From Chromera velia (Eukaryota; Sar; Chromeraceae), in contig JAHBMJ010000343.1 in assembly GCA_018398765.1 (NCBI GenBank), forward strand, positions 15,001-43,071: DNA of 28,071 nucleotides, given 5' to 3'. The translations under genes and the position numbers were made by a program. Each line of letters starts with the position of its first letter. The first letter of the stretch is position 1. Shown here piece by piece: positions 1 through 8,653 of the stretch. The notes beneath the pieces were generated by a model, which was not told where the DNA came from, searched no databases, and saw only the letters and a program-made list of their open reading frames with translations.

Positions 1-687
1 GAAAGCTTGCATTGGGGCACGTAGCAAAACAAGATGTCGACTCACGATTGGGAGCAAGACGACCCTCTCCAATTTTATCTACCTCACCTACTTGACAGAA
101 TGAGACGGGGAAATAAACCCATGCAAAAAAAAAAAGAGACGGCTGAGGTTCCACCCAAAGTCTGCTCCCTATGCGAAGCGTAGAACAGCCTTGACTTCAA
201 CAAAGTGTGACCTGATCTGAGAATATTAGGAAACATGAGCGGTGAACAGTAAACACTTCATGGGCAGTGTGAAGAGAAAAATGCAGTGTGACTAGCTTAT
301 TAAAACCTTTGTCAAATCAGAGTTTATGTATGCTGTATCAATTCTACCGCGTGCGTGCGTCAAAATCGGATTCTGATCCAATTTTAAATCCCCTTGAAAG
401 CTTTGCGAGCCGCAGCGCGCGCGGCCGCCGCGGACTATTAATTATTTGGGGGGGTGCACGGACGCAGGCTTGCACTCGGTCACACACCATCATACGTGCA
501 GGCGCAATGCATTTTTTCTATAGCACTCGCTAACGATGATTCATAAACGTAAAAATGTACTTGCAGAATGTTTAAAACTCTTTATTTCTACTTTTTAACC
601 ACTGTTTACTGCCCAAACATGCCTGCGGGATAGGGTTATTTTGGAGACCGTTTTGGTGTTGGAGACCGTTTTAAAAAAATTTCCCTT
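1..687. other. Non-coding stretch, no gene seen
   Basis: I find no convincing coding region here. Short open frames have no recognisable domain and no codon pattern that stands out. A GC-rich patch at about 405-435 is followed by A/T-rich DNA. The phrase ggagaccgtttt occurs twice (about 641-652 and 660-671) as a short direct repeat just beyond the end of the decayed oxygenase copy that reads leftward from position 1080. Confidence 0.5.
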
Positions 688-1080
688 CATTCCGTTTTGC
701 GGTACTGTTCGCACGGTCTTCACCTTCTTACCGTTTGCCTGCTTTTTTCATTCTTGTGTAGTCAGAAGGAAACTACAAAAGAGCCCCGTTGTCTTCAGAA
801 GAGTCCTCAACGTCGACATAATAGATCCCTGTCACTTCAGTGATGTGGTCATGGGGCGCCCCTACTGATGAGGACCCATCAATTTTCCCAAACAATCCTG
901 TTAACTCTAGATGTAGGAGATCGAGTTTTGTTCTCAAAGTCTTGTCTACGATGCTTTTCAGTTTGGGAAAAGACTAGAAAAGATATGAACTCCGTTGAGT
1001 TGTGGAGACCCGGAGGTGACCTCCAGGAATTTCTATTTGTCCATGGAGCATTTCACTTTCCTTCCTCAGCAGTCTGTTGA
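688..1080 (-). pseudogene. Decayed 2OG-Fe(II) oxygenase-like gene, copy B
   Basis: Reading leftward, one frame gives SFPKLKSIVDK from position 973. This is followed by KIDGSSSVGAPHDH, then TEVTGIYYVDVEDS, and, after a TAG and a frame change, KTVRTVPQNGM near 690. The order and spacing match the plus-strand copy at 2996-3616 (RKLKEVIS, KIDGS, PHVH, TGIFYIDAGD, KTVLQNGM), so the two are paralogues. The HxH pair just before an hTGxYYxD strand is the layout of the iron-binding core of the putative 2OG-Fe(II) oxygenases (2OG-FeII_Oxy_5 type). In this copy it reads HDH and is intact. Breaks: a TAG at 974-976, a frame change upstream of it (GLHNSTEF lies in another frame), a TAG after GALL, and loss of everything after PQNGM, including the distal iron ligand. 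The family call rests on motif memory and is moderate; homology to copy A is much surer. Confidence 0.55.
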
Positions 1081-1387
1081 AGAAAGAGCAGGTCCTAGGG
1101 TATTCAACTATTTCAATCACGATTAAGATTTTATAGGTAAGATCATACAAAACATATAATAAAAACATATATTACATAAACATTTCAGGCTAAAGAAACG
1201 TGGTTCATCTTCTCATACTGGTTGCTAGCCTAGTTGCTAGCACACTAAATTAGGGGGGTCACGGACTCCTTAAAAAAAATTTGATAACACTGTGGAAGGT
1301 AAGACATCAATGAAGTCCAACTGATTGTTTGAATGTAATTAACCCTTTGTAAAGCTTGCTAGCAGTGAACTCTAGCCCTGTTTTTTC

Positions 1388-1555
1388 TTGCCTAGCGGTA
1401 CCTTTTGGCTACTTAGCGGTACCGTTGGGCTGCCTAGCGGTACCTTTTGCCTGCCTAGCAGTGTTCTTTGCCTGCCTAGCGGTCATCTTCGCCTGCCTAG
1501 CAGTTAGATTCAGCTGCCTAGCAGTTAGATTCAGTTGTTTAACAGTTGTATTTAG
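1388..1555 (+). repeat. 21 bp tandem repeat, 8 units (left arm)
   Basis: Eight head-to-tail 21 bp units follow the pattern ctgcctagc(g/a)gt followed by ten more variable bases. Units 6 and 7 are identical except possibly at the boundary; unit 8 is the most degenerate. Because 21 is a multiple of three, the block translates as a CLAVxFx heptad without stops. That makes it look like a small protein, but the pattern is more simply explained as subterminal repeats of the foldback element. Confidence 0.85.
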
Positions 1556-1965
1556 TTATTCTATAGTGTTTAGTAGTTGTAAAATAGTTCAAATATGTTA
1601 TAATAAGTATAAATGGGTTACGCATAGGTTACTCAATAAATTATTCGATTAATTTTGAATTATATTAAAAATTAAATGATATTCAAACGTATTTAACATA
1701 CAATTAGCATAATTCAAGGCTAATTACAATATATTCAGTCCTCTTTATCAGACTCGGAGTCACTTAAAACAGAAAAACTAGCAGAAGAAGAACTAGAGGA
1801 AGCTTTTTCATGATCACTAACATCTGGAAGATACACCTCCAACCCTGAAAAAAGTCTTCTTCTTCACTCAAGATCTCTGCCAAATAATGTAAGACACGCA
1901 TTAGTCTTGAGGAGTATGAATTGTTGTACAAGAATGTGGTCTTAACAAAAGGGTGCAAAATTTTG

Positions 1966-2132
1966 ATGCGTGGCTTACATTATTTGGTAGAGATCTTAAG
2001 TGAAGAAGAAGACTTTTTTCAGGGTTGGAGGTGTATCTTCCAGATGTTAGCGATCATGAAAAAGCTTCCTCTGGTTCTTCTTCTGCTAGTTCTTCTGTTT
2101 TAAGTGACTCCGAGTCTGATAAAGAGGACTGA
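1966..2132 (+). pseudogene. Acidic/Ser-rich coding remnant in foldback arm
   Basis: Each arm encodes, reading outward from the centre, a stretch containing EILSEEEDFF in one frame. After a frame change it continues as VYLPDVSDHEKA, a serine run, and an acidic end LSDSESDKED with a TGA stop. The mirrored copy lies on the minus strand at 1735-1901. Acidic Asp/Glu/Ser-rich stretches like this occur at the N-termini of some DNA transposases, including piggyBac-like ones, but no catalytic motif is present, so this is only a suggestion. It may equally be low-complexity DNA. Confidence 0.3.
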
Positions 2133-2311
2133 ATATATTGTAATTAGCCTTGAATTATGCTAATTGTATGTTAAATACGTTTGAATGGCATTTAATTTTT
2201 AATATAATTCAAAATTAATCGAATAATTTATTGAGTAACCTATGCATAACCCATTTATACTTATTATAACATATTTTAACTATTTTACAACTACTAGACA
2301 CTATAGAATAA

Positions 2312-2479
2312 CTAAATACAACTGTTAAACAACTGAATCTAACTGCTAGGCAGCTGAATCTAACTGCTAGGCAGGCGAAGATGACCGCTAGGCAGGCAAA
2401 GAACACTGCTAGGCAGGCAAAAGGTACCACTAGGCAGCCTAATGGTACCGCTAGGCAGCCAAAAAGTACCGCTAGGCAA
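2312..2479 (-). repeat. 21 bp tandem repeat, 8 units (right arm)
   Basis: This is the mirror copy of the left-arm block, with the same number of units in the same order on the opposite strand. Retention of unit number and order in both arms points to recent arm homogenisation or a recent duplication-inversion. Confidence 0.85.
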
Positions 2480-2621
2480 GAAAAAACAGGGTTAGAGTTC
2501 ACTGCTAGCAAGCCTTACAAAGGGTTAATTACATTCAAATAATCAGTTGGCTCTTCAATGTTGACCTACTCCAAAGGGGTCCGTGGCCCCCCTATTTTAG
2601 TGTGCTAGCAACCAGTGTGAG

Positions 2622-2995
2622 TTAAAAAGCTTAAATCTGGTGAAATTAAGTGTAATTATGGGAAAAAATAATCATATACCCCCCCTTTTGTGGTATGTCT
2701 CTTATAACTGATTACGAATTACGAGATTATGGCATCTTTTCGCATGCCCGGGGCAAGTGGAGTGGTTTTTGCCCCCCCTTCTATATAGGAGACCGGCGCT
2801 TTTCCGCAAAAAACTCGTTCTCATAATTGGTAAGGAGTTAGAAGCTGAAACTTTGTGTAAGAAGACGTTGTAACGATAGAAAAAGAACTATGGAACAGAT
2901 TTTTTATATCATTTCTAGAAATATAGGCTGCCATACAATTTTTTTGATTTTTCGGCTTGTGACACTGTGCTTCATTCTGGTCTGGAGCTGCACGG
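2622..2995. other. Non-coding spacer
   Basis: AT-rich DNA with C-runs (around 2680 and 2770) separates the foldback element from oxygenase copy A. I see no gene. The frame of copy A is open from about 2963, so part of its N-terminus could lie here. Confidence 0.4.
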
Positions 2996-3616
2996 TTGTC
3001 GGTGATGTTTCCAGTAGATGAGTCTCTGCGCAGTCAGTTGAGAGAGGACCTTCTCCATCTCTGTGAAACCTCAGATCCAGGCAAGTGGGCCTGTTCATGG
3101 TATAATACGGAGTTATGGAAAACGGAGGGATATGGATTACATCAATTGAAGCAATTCCCTTCATTTCGGAAGTTGAAGGAAGTGATTAGCCTCGTGCTCA
3201 GCAAGTTGAAAAAGCTCCAACATCCTGATCAGAAAGTGACGATGATGTTCAGGAAGATTGACGGTTCACAGTCATGAGGGGAGCCTCACGTGCATTCGGT
3301 AGAACTGACCGGAATTTTCTACATCGATGCTGGTGATTTGTCTGAAAACAACAGTGCATTATTGGTCTACCCTCCTGATCAGAAAAAAGAGGGGAAGTAT
3401 AAGGGGACGGGAAAGACCCTGAAAACTGTACTACAAAACGGGATGCTTCTCCTTTGGCCAGCCTCGTTGTTTTATCAGATGCCGAGCTACACATCCAACC
3501 GTCTACGCATATCAATCGTTTTCTTTATAAGCTTACAAAGAGAAGGCGGTGTCGCAAAGTTAAAGGGCACCAAGAAAGTTGGGGGCAATGGGAGTGCGGT
3601 AAGTGGGCAGGAATAA
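2996..3616 (+). pseudogene. Decayed 2OG-Fe(II) oxygenase-like gene, copy A
   Basis: One frame runs from an ATG at 3005 through FRKLKEVISLVL and KIDGSQS, hits a TGA at 3275-3277, and continues in the same frame as GEPHVHSVELTGIFYIDAGD. It ends with ALLVYPPDQ, KYKGTGKTLKTVLQNGM, LLLWPASLFYQMPS and NRLRISIVFFIS, then a stop at 3616. This is the expected order for a double-stranded beta-helix 2OG-Fe(II) oxygenase of the 2OG-FeII_Oxy_5 type: HxH, a GIYY-like strand, a G-x-L-L-L-x-P strand with the second metal His, then an arginine followed by an alternating hydrophobic strand. Two lesions argue that it is dead: the TGA just before HVH, and Tyr where the distal His is expected (FYQMP; a single C-to-T change of CAT would give TAT). 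Copy B shows Ser-Val-Gly at the position of the TGA, so the stop is derived. Confidence 0.6.
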
Positions 3617-3645
3617 AAAACGACAGAGCCCAGCAGTTTGCCTGA

Positions 3646-5324
3646 CACTGCAGGAGAGAGAGAAAAAGAAAAGTTCGACGTCAGGGAGTTCTGATGGACA
3701 GACAGACCGACCGTCTCAGTCACCTTTCCGGTTCCTCTGTAACGTCTCTGGCTGATAATGGGTCTTCTGTCCGTCTTTCCATCTGCCACTGGTATTCCTT
3801 TAGGATGCAGGAGAGAGGATTCGTATCTCACAGGATGAAGCTGAAAATTTGAGTACATGAACGTAGCAGGTAAGAATGCACTAGCTGCATCAAAGTAAAC
3901 CCAGCAGTTCCAGTTGTCTTTCAAACAGAAAGAGAAGAAAGAATAAAGGTAGACCGTACACCGAAGGGCACCCCAAAGGTAGGCATCTGAAAAGTCTCTC
4001 CTAACGGCTCCTTATCAGAATTAAGCACACCTAATTCCACCGGATTTCACCCCTCAAGGCACGTCTTTTGACCAATTGATCGATGCATAGGGGCATCGAT
4101 TGAACGGCACCACCGCACTAAAGCCGAATGAGTGCTTTCCTCCAAGAGAGGGCCTGACTGTATACTGCTCATCAGTATACACTTTTACTTTCCCACCCAA
4201 GCTGTTCAGCTGAGTAATACAGCCCGAGTTGCGTGGCCACCACCATCTACCAAGTCAGTGGCAGCGGCTACCACTGACCAAGACTAAGTGTCAACGGAGA
4301 TCAAACCAATGCATGAATCGTTTTATATTATTACAACTTTATTGTGCTGATCGATGTGAATTCATGCAATTTAATTGCTGAACCCTTGGCTGTGCTCTTT
4401 ATTTATTGCTTAAAGATCAATTCAATAGTATTTGGCTTGCTTGAAACAATTGATCATTGTTGTTTAATAAGTTTTTAAACTCTAGCTATACACTGTCCTA
4501 ATTTGGTCCCTAGCTAGGTCTCTAAAGCTTAGACTATGGGGCCCATGCCTAGGCCTATGCGGACTACATTTAGGCCAGCATTAGCCAGCATTCAAGAATT
4601 AGGATTTCGGAGAACAATTAAAGTTATAATTTTCTAAATATAAACCAATTAAAATTAAAAAAACCCTCGAATGTGTGAGCAATTTACGATCTGCATGGTT
4701 TAGACAGGTCATATATTAGTAACAAATTACGAATCGTAATCAAATTATCAGAAGTATATGTAAACTTGCATATTTTTAGAAATTTAGCTTACAGTAACGC
4801 AGTTAAATTCAAGTTGGTGGAGTTATAGAACATTCATTTTCTGGACAACGTTTATAAAACATCAAATTTGCATACATATACACGTATGTTGCGATTATAT
4901 AAGCTATAGTATATAAGCATACAAAAAGTTGACAAAAAAAAAATGCTAGCTGAACTAACATTTTTTTGAGACTTGAAGTCTGATCAAGTTTACTCAGCGG
5001 CTAATAATATGTTGAATGAGGTCTGAGGCTCCTAGATTGACGTATTAATTAGTTTGATATATAATTGATTTACGTAATTTATCTTGGCGCTTAATTTACG
5101 CACTAGTTCATGCATGGATGCACATATTTTTCTCAGAAAACAAAAAAAGATTGATAGAGCAATCAAGGCAATTTGAATCCAGATTGAAGAAACATATATA
5201 GTGCGACGGCATCAAATAATATGAAATGACTACGTACTTTATGCAATGATAGTCTGTTCTTTTTGCGCCCTGCAAAGTTTGCACACCAGTCATACACCAA
5301 AGTGGTTCAAGGTGGATACGCGGA
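3646..5324. other. Gene-free stretch with three hairpins
   Basis: No gene is supported in these 1.7 kb. Positions 4079-4278 contain three perfect hairpins, listed separately. From about 4560 the DNA becomes markedly AT-rich with scattered poly-A and poly-T tracts and no open frame of note. The last 30 bp lead into the GA microsatellite beyond the dioxygenase gene. Confidence 0.5.
4079..4278. other. Cluster of three perfect short hairpins
   Basis: ATCGATGC (4079-4086) pairs with GCATCGAT (4093-4100) over a 6-base loop. GTATACTG (4160-4167) pairs with CAGTATAC (4173-4180) over 5 bases. GTCAGTGG (4254-4261) pairs with CCACTGAC (4271-4278) over 9 bases. All three lie within 200 bp of DNA with no open frame. 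They could be a structured RNA or remnants of small inverted-repeat elements. I do not recognise a known RNA family. Confidence 0.4.
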
Positions 5325-5325
5325 C

Positions 5326-5362
<37 letters not shown>

Positions 5363-5367
5363 TGTGA

Positions 5368-5400
<33 letters not shown>

Positions 5401-5542
5401 TCACAAGGCATAGGAGATGTCAGGGCTCCACTGAAATCCTGTGGGACCAGAGTACCAAACCCCGTCCTGGTTGAAGGGGTTGGGGCCCTCGATGTCGAGA
5501 GTCAAGTCATCTTGGAGACCCGGAATTGCATTTGTGGTCGGG
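5401..5542 (-). repeat. Partial duplicate of dioxygenase 3' end
   Basis: These 142 bp match 5651-5792, the last 47 codons of the dioxygenase gene plus its stop, with only two differences. Both differences change an amino acid (Cys to Tyr and Arg to Gln in the duplicate). The match stops exactly at the run of N. It is probably a collapsed or allelic assembly artefact, or a recent tandem duplication through the GA repeats; it is not a separate gene. Confidence 0.8.
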
Positions 5543-5571
5543 NNNNNNNNNNNNNNNNNNNNNNNNNNNNN
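5543..5571. other. Assembly gap (29 N)
   Basis: Twenty-nine undetermined bases between the duplicated block and a GA microsatellite. The gap length is probably nominal. Confidence 0.99.
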
Positions 5572-5613
<42 letters not shown>

Positions 5614-5615
5614 GT

Positions 5616-5650
<35 letters not shown>

Positions 5651-5653
<3 letters not shown>

Positions 5654-6835
5654 CAAGGCACAGGAGATGTCAGGGCTCCACCGAAATCCTGTGGGACCAG
5701 AGTACCAAACCCCGTCCTGGTTGAAGGGGTTGGGGCCCTCGATGTCGAGAGTCAAGTCATCTTGGAGACCCGGAATTGCATTTGTGGTCGGGTCCACGGG
5801 AAACGTTCCCTTGACGGTGGTACGGTGAAGGATTCTGAGGTCGGGTCTGTGTGACTCAGGGAGGGAGCGTTTCGATGTCGCTCGTGTGTGAGCAGAGGCG
5901 TCTGCTTTGTGGGAGACTGCTAGATTGTCCGTGATCAGAAAATCTCCCGTCTTCCAATTGAACTTTGTCGAGACGTCAGGATGTGATACAAGCTCGATGT
6001 AACGCTTGCACACGGCAGTTAGCTCCTCCTTTGTGAGCAGTCTCATGTTGCTTGTGTCTAAAATGGCCCCCAAGACAATGAGGTACAGGAAGAGATGTTT
6101 CCTTCCGGTCATCGGGTGTGTGAACACGAGGGGGTGCACCACTCCTCTTCTGTTAGTAATGAACACCAAATTCTTCCATCTGATCTTTTCTTCCTCTGTC
6201 AGAAGGTCGTAGGCCTTTGAGGTTAAGGCAAAGTGCGTACCCCCCCTGAAGGTTTTTGAAGGAGCCTTGACCATGTAATAGGTGACGTGGGAATAAGGGA
6301 CACGGTGGAATCCGCCGTCGTTGTGCCAGGTGGCCCCCGCCCCGTTCATCCCTTCGGATCGGTCGTTGGAAAGGCGAAGGATGTGCTCATTTGGGGCCTT
6401 CGGGTGGATTAAGTGACTTCCTGTCATCTCTCTTCCCCCAAAATATTCCGAAATTTGCACCTGCTCGTCTCCCGACAGAGTCTGGTTGCGGAAGAGAAGA
6501 GCACCGACGGTCGCCATGTAATCCTCCAAGGCCTTCAGCGTCTCCTCTGACGGCCTCTGCCTGAGGTCTAGGCCAGAAACTTCGGCTCCGACCGGGTGCA
6601 GAGGTTTGACTGTGAAGGTTTCGCTCCCGATTGTGTGTGTGAACGTCTCACCAACATCGGGACAAGTTGACGGGGAGGGCTCAGAGACGTCGACTGAAAG
6701 AGTGCCGGGGGGTGAATGGCAGACGCTCGAGCAGTCGGTAGGGATAATGAAAGCAAGGAGAAGGAAAGGCACAGACGATTTGATCATTCTGAGGGCAGCC
6801 AAAAACATGAGGCGAGATGAAAATTTGCGTGGCAA
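5651..6835 (-). CDS. TauD/TfdA-family Fe(II)/2-oxoglutarate dioxygenase, secreted
   Basis: A 394-residue single-exon protein. TauD-family enzymes use Fe(II), O2 and 2-oxoglutarate to hydroxylate substrates such as taurine or other small acids; the substrate here cannot be told. The catalytic triad is visible. H171 and D173 lie in TWHNDGGFH, and the distal His309 lies in TDNLAVSH, aligning with the WDNRxTxH segment of bacterial TauD. The co-substrate arginine lies in RILHRTTVKG (R334/R338). Residues 18-35 are hydrophobic and precede a Cys-containing spacer, which predicts a signal peptide or anchor. This is unusual for an enzyme that needs cytosolic 2-oxoglutarate. The first Met is at 6835, but Met17 (6787) directly before the hydrophobic segment is an equally good start. 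The frame is uninterrupted. The family is certain, the substrate unknown, and the secretory targeting inferred. Confidence 0.88.
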
Positions 6836-7552
6836 AGGTCAGTCATTCCCCCTATCGCCTGGTTTCTCTCTCTGGGGGCTGTAATGAGACAATTAAGGGT
6901 GCACTCGATCCCTTTTGTGGAACTGTCACATCACACTTTCTGATTCAGGCAGCTGTGTGTTCTGACACTCTCCTGCGCACGTCAGTCCAGCTGCTCTTAC
7001 ATACATATATAGAGAAGGGCAATGATGCATGCAGCTAGGTATATAGTGACGAGATACACCCAACCAGTTGGGTGAGAGCCTCGGGGGGCCCTTTAGGGGT
7101 CCGCAAATTTCCCCCATCGGGGGCTTGGGCATGTCTTGTGCAGGTGCATGCATGCATGGGGCGGGGGCCACGGCAACGCGCATGCACGAAGTATGCTTTT
7201 AATTCGAGACCGCGCGAGCATACACTTGCAACTCCGTGCGAGTTACTTGAGGGGCACGCATGCATGTGCGAAGTAATTAAGGTATGTCCGATCGCGGCTC
7301 CGTGCGAGTTTCTTGAGGGGCATATTTTGGAATTCGGGTGACACCGTGAGATAGAAGCGACCCCCCCCCCTAAAAAATGAAAAGATACGTTATGCGAGTG
7401 CGTGCGATCTCAGGGCCTCTCGGCTGATCTCAGCAGAGCTGAGCTGCCCCCCGAGGCGACGCATTCATCCCCTCAGTGAGCACATTCCCATTTATCCATA
7501 CGCGGTAGTGGGCCCGACCGACTCACTCAGTGCCGGGATCTTTGGTGGGCCT
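6836..7552. other. Upstream region of dioxygenase gene
   Basis: No gene is seen. It holds TGCATGCA palindromes at 7026-7033 and 7145-7156, about 190-320 bp before the dioxygenase start. A 25 bp direct repeat (7232-7256 and 7298-7322, one mismatch, 66 bp apart) contains cgtgcgagt and cttgaggggca. A small CTCAGC/GCTGAG hairpin lies near 7428-7442. Confidence 0.45.
7026..7156. promoter_or_regulatory. Candidate TGCATGCA motifs
   Basis: TGCATGCA occurs at 7026-7033, 7145-7152 and 7149-7156, and elsewhere at 23038-23045 and 25877-25884. In apicomplexans this palindrome is a known binding site for AP2-type factors. If the host is an alveolate, the same may hold here. The position upstream of the dioxygenase gene is suggestive, but no promoter element is otherwise visible. 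Confidence 0.25.
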
Positions 7553-7769
7553 GCGGGGGCTCGTATAAAATACCTTATGCAACGGCGTTGCATAAGAGGG
7601 CTGGAGGGGGGGGGGTTCTTATATAAAGGTGGTCCCTCTGGGCGCCGCCACATTCTAGCATGCAATACATACACGCCACCGCCTTATGCAACCGGCAAAT
7701 TGATGGCTTGGGGGGGGGGGGGGGGTTATGCAACGCCGTTGCATAAAGTATTTTGTACAAGTCCCCCGC
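7553..7769. mobile_element. MITE-like inverted-repeat element, 217 bp
   Basis: Arms at 7553-7595 and 7726-7769 are reverse complements: gcggggg, a short variable stretch, gta(t/c)aaaatac, then the palindrome. Within each arm TTATGCAACG and CGTTGCATAA sit around one central base (7575-7595, 7726-7746), so each arm can itself form a cruciform. A third partial copy, ccttatgcaac, lies at 7682-7692. The interior ends in a G-run at 7710-7725. No target duplication is clear, so transposition is inferred only from the structure. Confidence 0.5.
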
Positions 7770-8282
7770 GCTATGTGGCTTGCAAGAACCATCTGCACGC
7801 AGGAGTCCACTTCGGCACCTCCGACAGTCACTTTGGCTACAAGTTTGGCATGAGAGAATTCTACTCAGTTCTCTAAAATATCCATTTCTTTCACCAAGGC
7901 ATTTTGTTTTGAACAAACGAGGCCCCCACCTACTACGGAAAGTTGCCGCCGGAAACTTGCAGTTCTTCTTGATATTCTCTCGTTCGATCATCCGTCTTCC
8001 CGTCTCCATCCCTGTTTCACTTCTCTTCACCAAATCAGGATATATCAGAGCAGGGGCGTTTTCATTTTCGTGTGCATTCGCTACTCAGTAATTCTCTTTC
8101 AAAATTGTCTGTACTTTTTCAAAAAGACCCACGAAAAGGAGATAAATCGGAGTGACACTGTTTTTCCGAGGCAGTACAGGCAAGCATATCGATAAGAGAT
8201 TCTCTCTCTTTCACTCCCTCCCTCCCTCTCTCCCTTCCCTCCTTCCTCCCTCCTTTCCTCCCCCCCCTTCTCTCTCTCTTTC

Positions 8283-8325
<43 letters not shown>

Positions 8326-8653
8326 ATGTGTGTGTGTGTGTGTGTGTGTATTTGTGTGTGTGTATGTGTGTATCTGTGTGTGCGCATGTGTGTTTGCCCC
8401 CATATGCATATGTCAGAGTGAGTTTTAGTTTAGTCTTGGTGAGCACAGAACTTCTAAAACGAACATTACACTGACCATTCACTGACAAAGATATTAAGTT
8501 CAGTAGAGACTTGCTAAAAACAATAAGTCTCTTTAGGAGGATCTAGCCGTTTCTCTATTACTAGGCATGCATGGCCCCGGTAACTGAGTCCGGAAAAGCA
8601 ACATAAATCAACTCCCCCCCTGCAGCTTACAAACAGGAAGATGCACCGATTGG
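7770..8653. other. Non-coding with CT/GT microsatellites
   Basis: No gene is supported. Positions 8201-8400 are a pyrimidine-rich tract passing into TC and then TG repeats; open frames across it are low-complexity artefacts. The strand pairing just beyond the RNase H stop (about 8608-8620, read on the minus strand as a purine run) resembles a retrotransposon polypurine tract, but no long terminal repeat could be matched on the other side. Confidence 0.45.

Larger units (their letters stand above)
1212..2621. mobile_element. Foldback element with ~670 bp inverted arms
   Basis: The left arm (1212-1901) and right arm (1966-2621) are reverse complements apart from scattered substitutions and one divergent patch near 1255-1320. 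The 64 bp centre (1902-1965) is unique. Each arm starts with CTCA(T/C)ACTGGTTGCTAGC at its outer end, carries a block of 21 bp tandem repeats, then AT-rich DNA, then a Glu/Ser-rich coding-like stretch next to the centre. Conceptual translation of the repeat block differs at only 7 of 98 positions between arms. Long terminal inverted repeats with internal tandem repeats and little else are typical of foldback (Drosophila FB-like) elements. I see no clear target-site duplication outside the arms and no intact transposase, so the superfamily is unknown. Confidence 0.75.
5325..5650. repeat. GA/GT microsatellites around an assembly gap
   Basis: GA and GT runs at 5325-5400 and GA runs at 5572-5650 flank a 142 bp block (5401-5542) and 29 undetermined bases (5543-5571). 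The microsatellite begins immediately after the stop codon of the dioxygenase gene, so the 3' untranslated region of that mRNA would start with CT repeats. Confidence 0.85.

Noticed and set aside
857..880. ctgatgag resembling the hammerhead ribozyme core
   Set aside because: No GAAA core partner or stem II follows. The opposite strand codes for the oxygenase remnant at this place.
1356..1652. 98-codon CLAVxF repeat ORF, with a mirror copy at 2215-2511
   Set aside because: It is the translation of the 21 bp tandem repeat in the foldback arms. It has no independent sign of coding, and its mirror image exists only because the arms are inverted.
3690..3924. Possible third oxygenase fragment on the minus strand (RRYRGTGKVTETV)
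   Set aside because: It resembles KYKGTGKTLKTV of copy A over only about a dozen residues and is not followed by the QNGM strand or preceded by an HxH motif.
5368..5854. Plus-strand ORFs across the gap and GA repeats
   Set aside because: They are antisense to the dioxygenase gene and its duplicate, and they include undetermined bases.
8099..8488. Open frames rich in His/Thr and Glu/Arg
   Set aside because: They are translations of TG/TC microsatellites. The same applies to frames over 13337-13751, 17584-18105 and 20175-20445.
8560..8653. 3' long terminal repeat of the copia element
   Set aside because: A purine run follows the RNase H stop on the minus strand, but I found no matching copy upstream of 12110, so no LTR pair can be supported.
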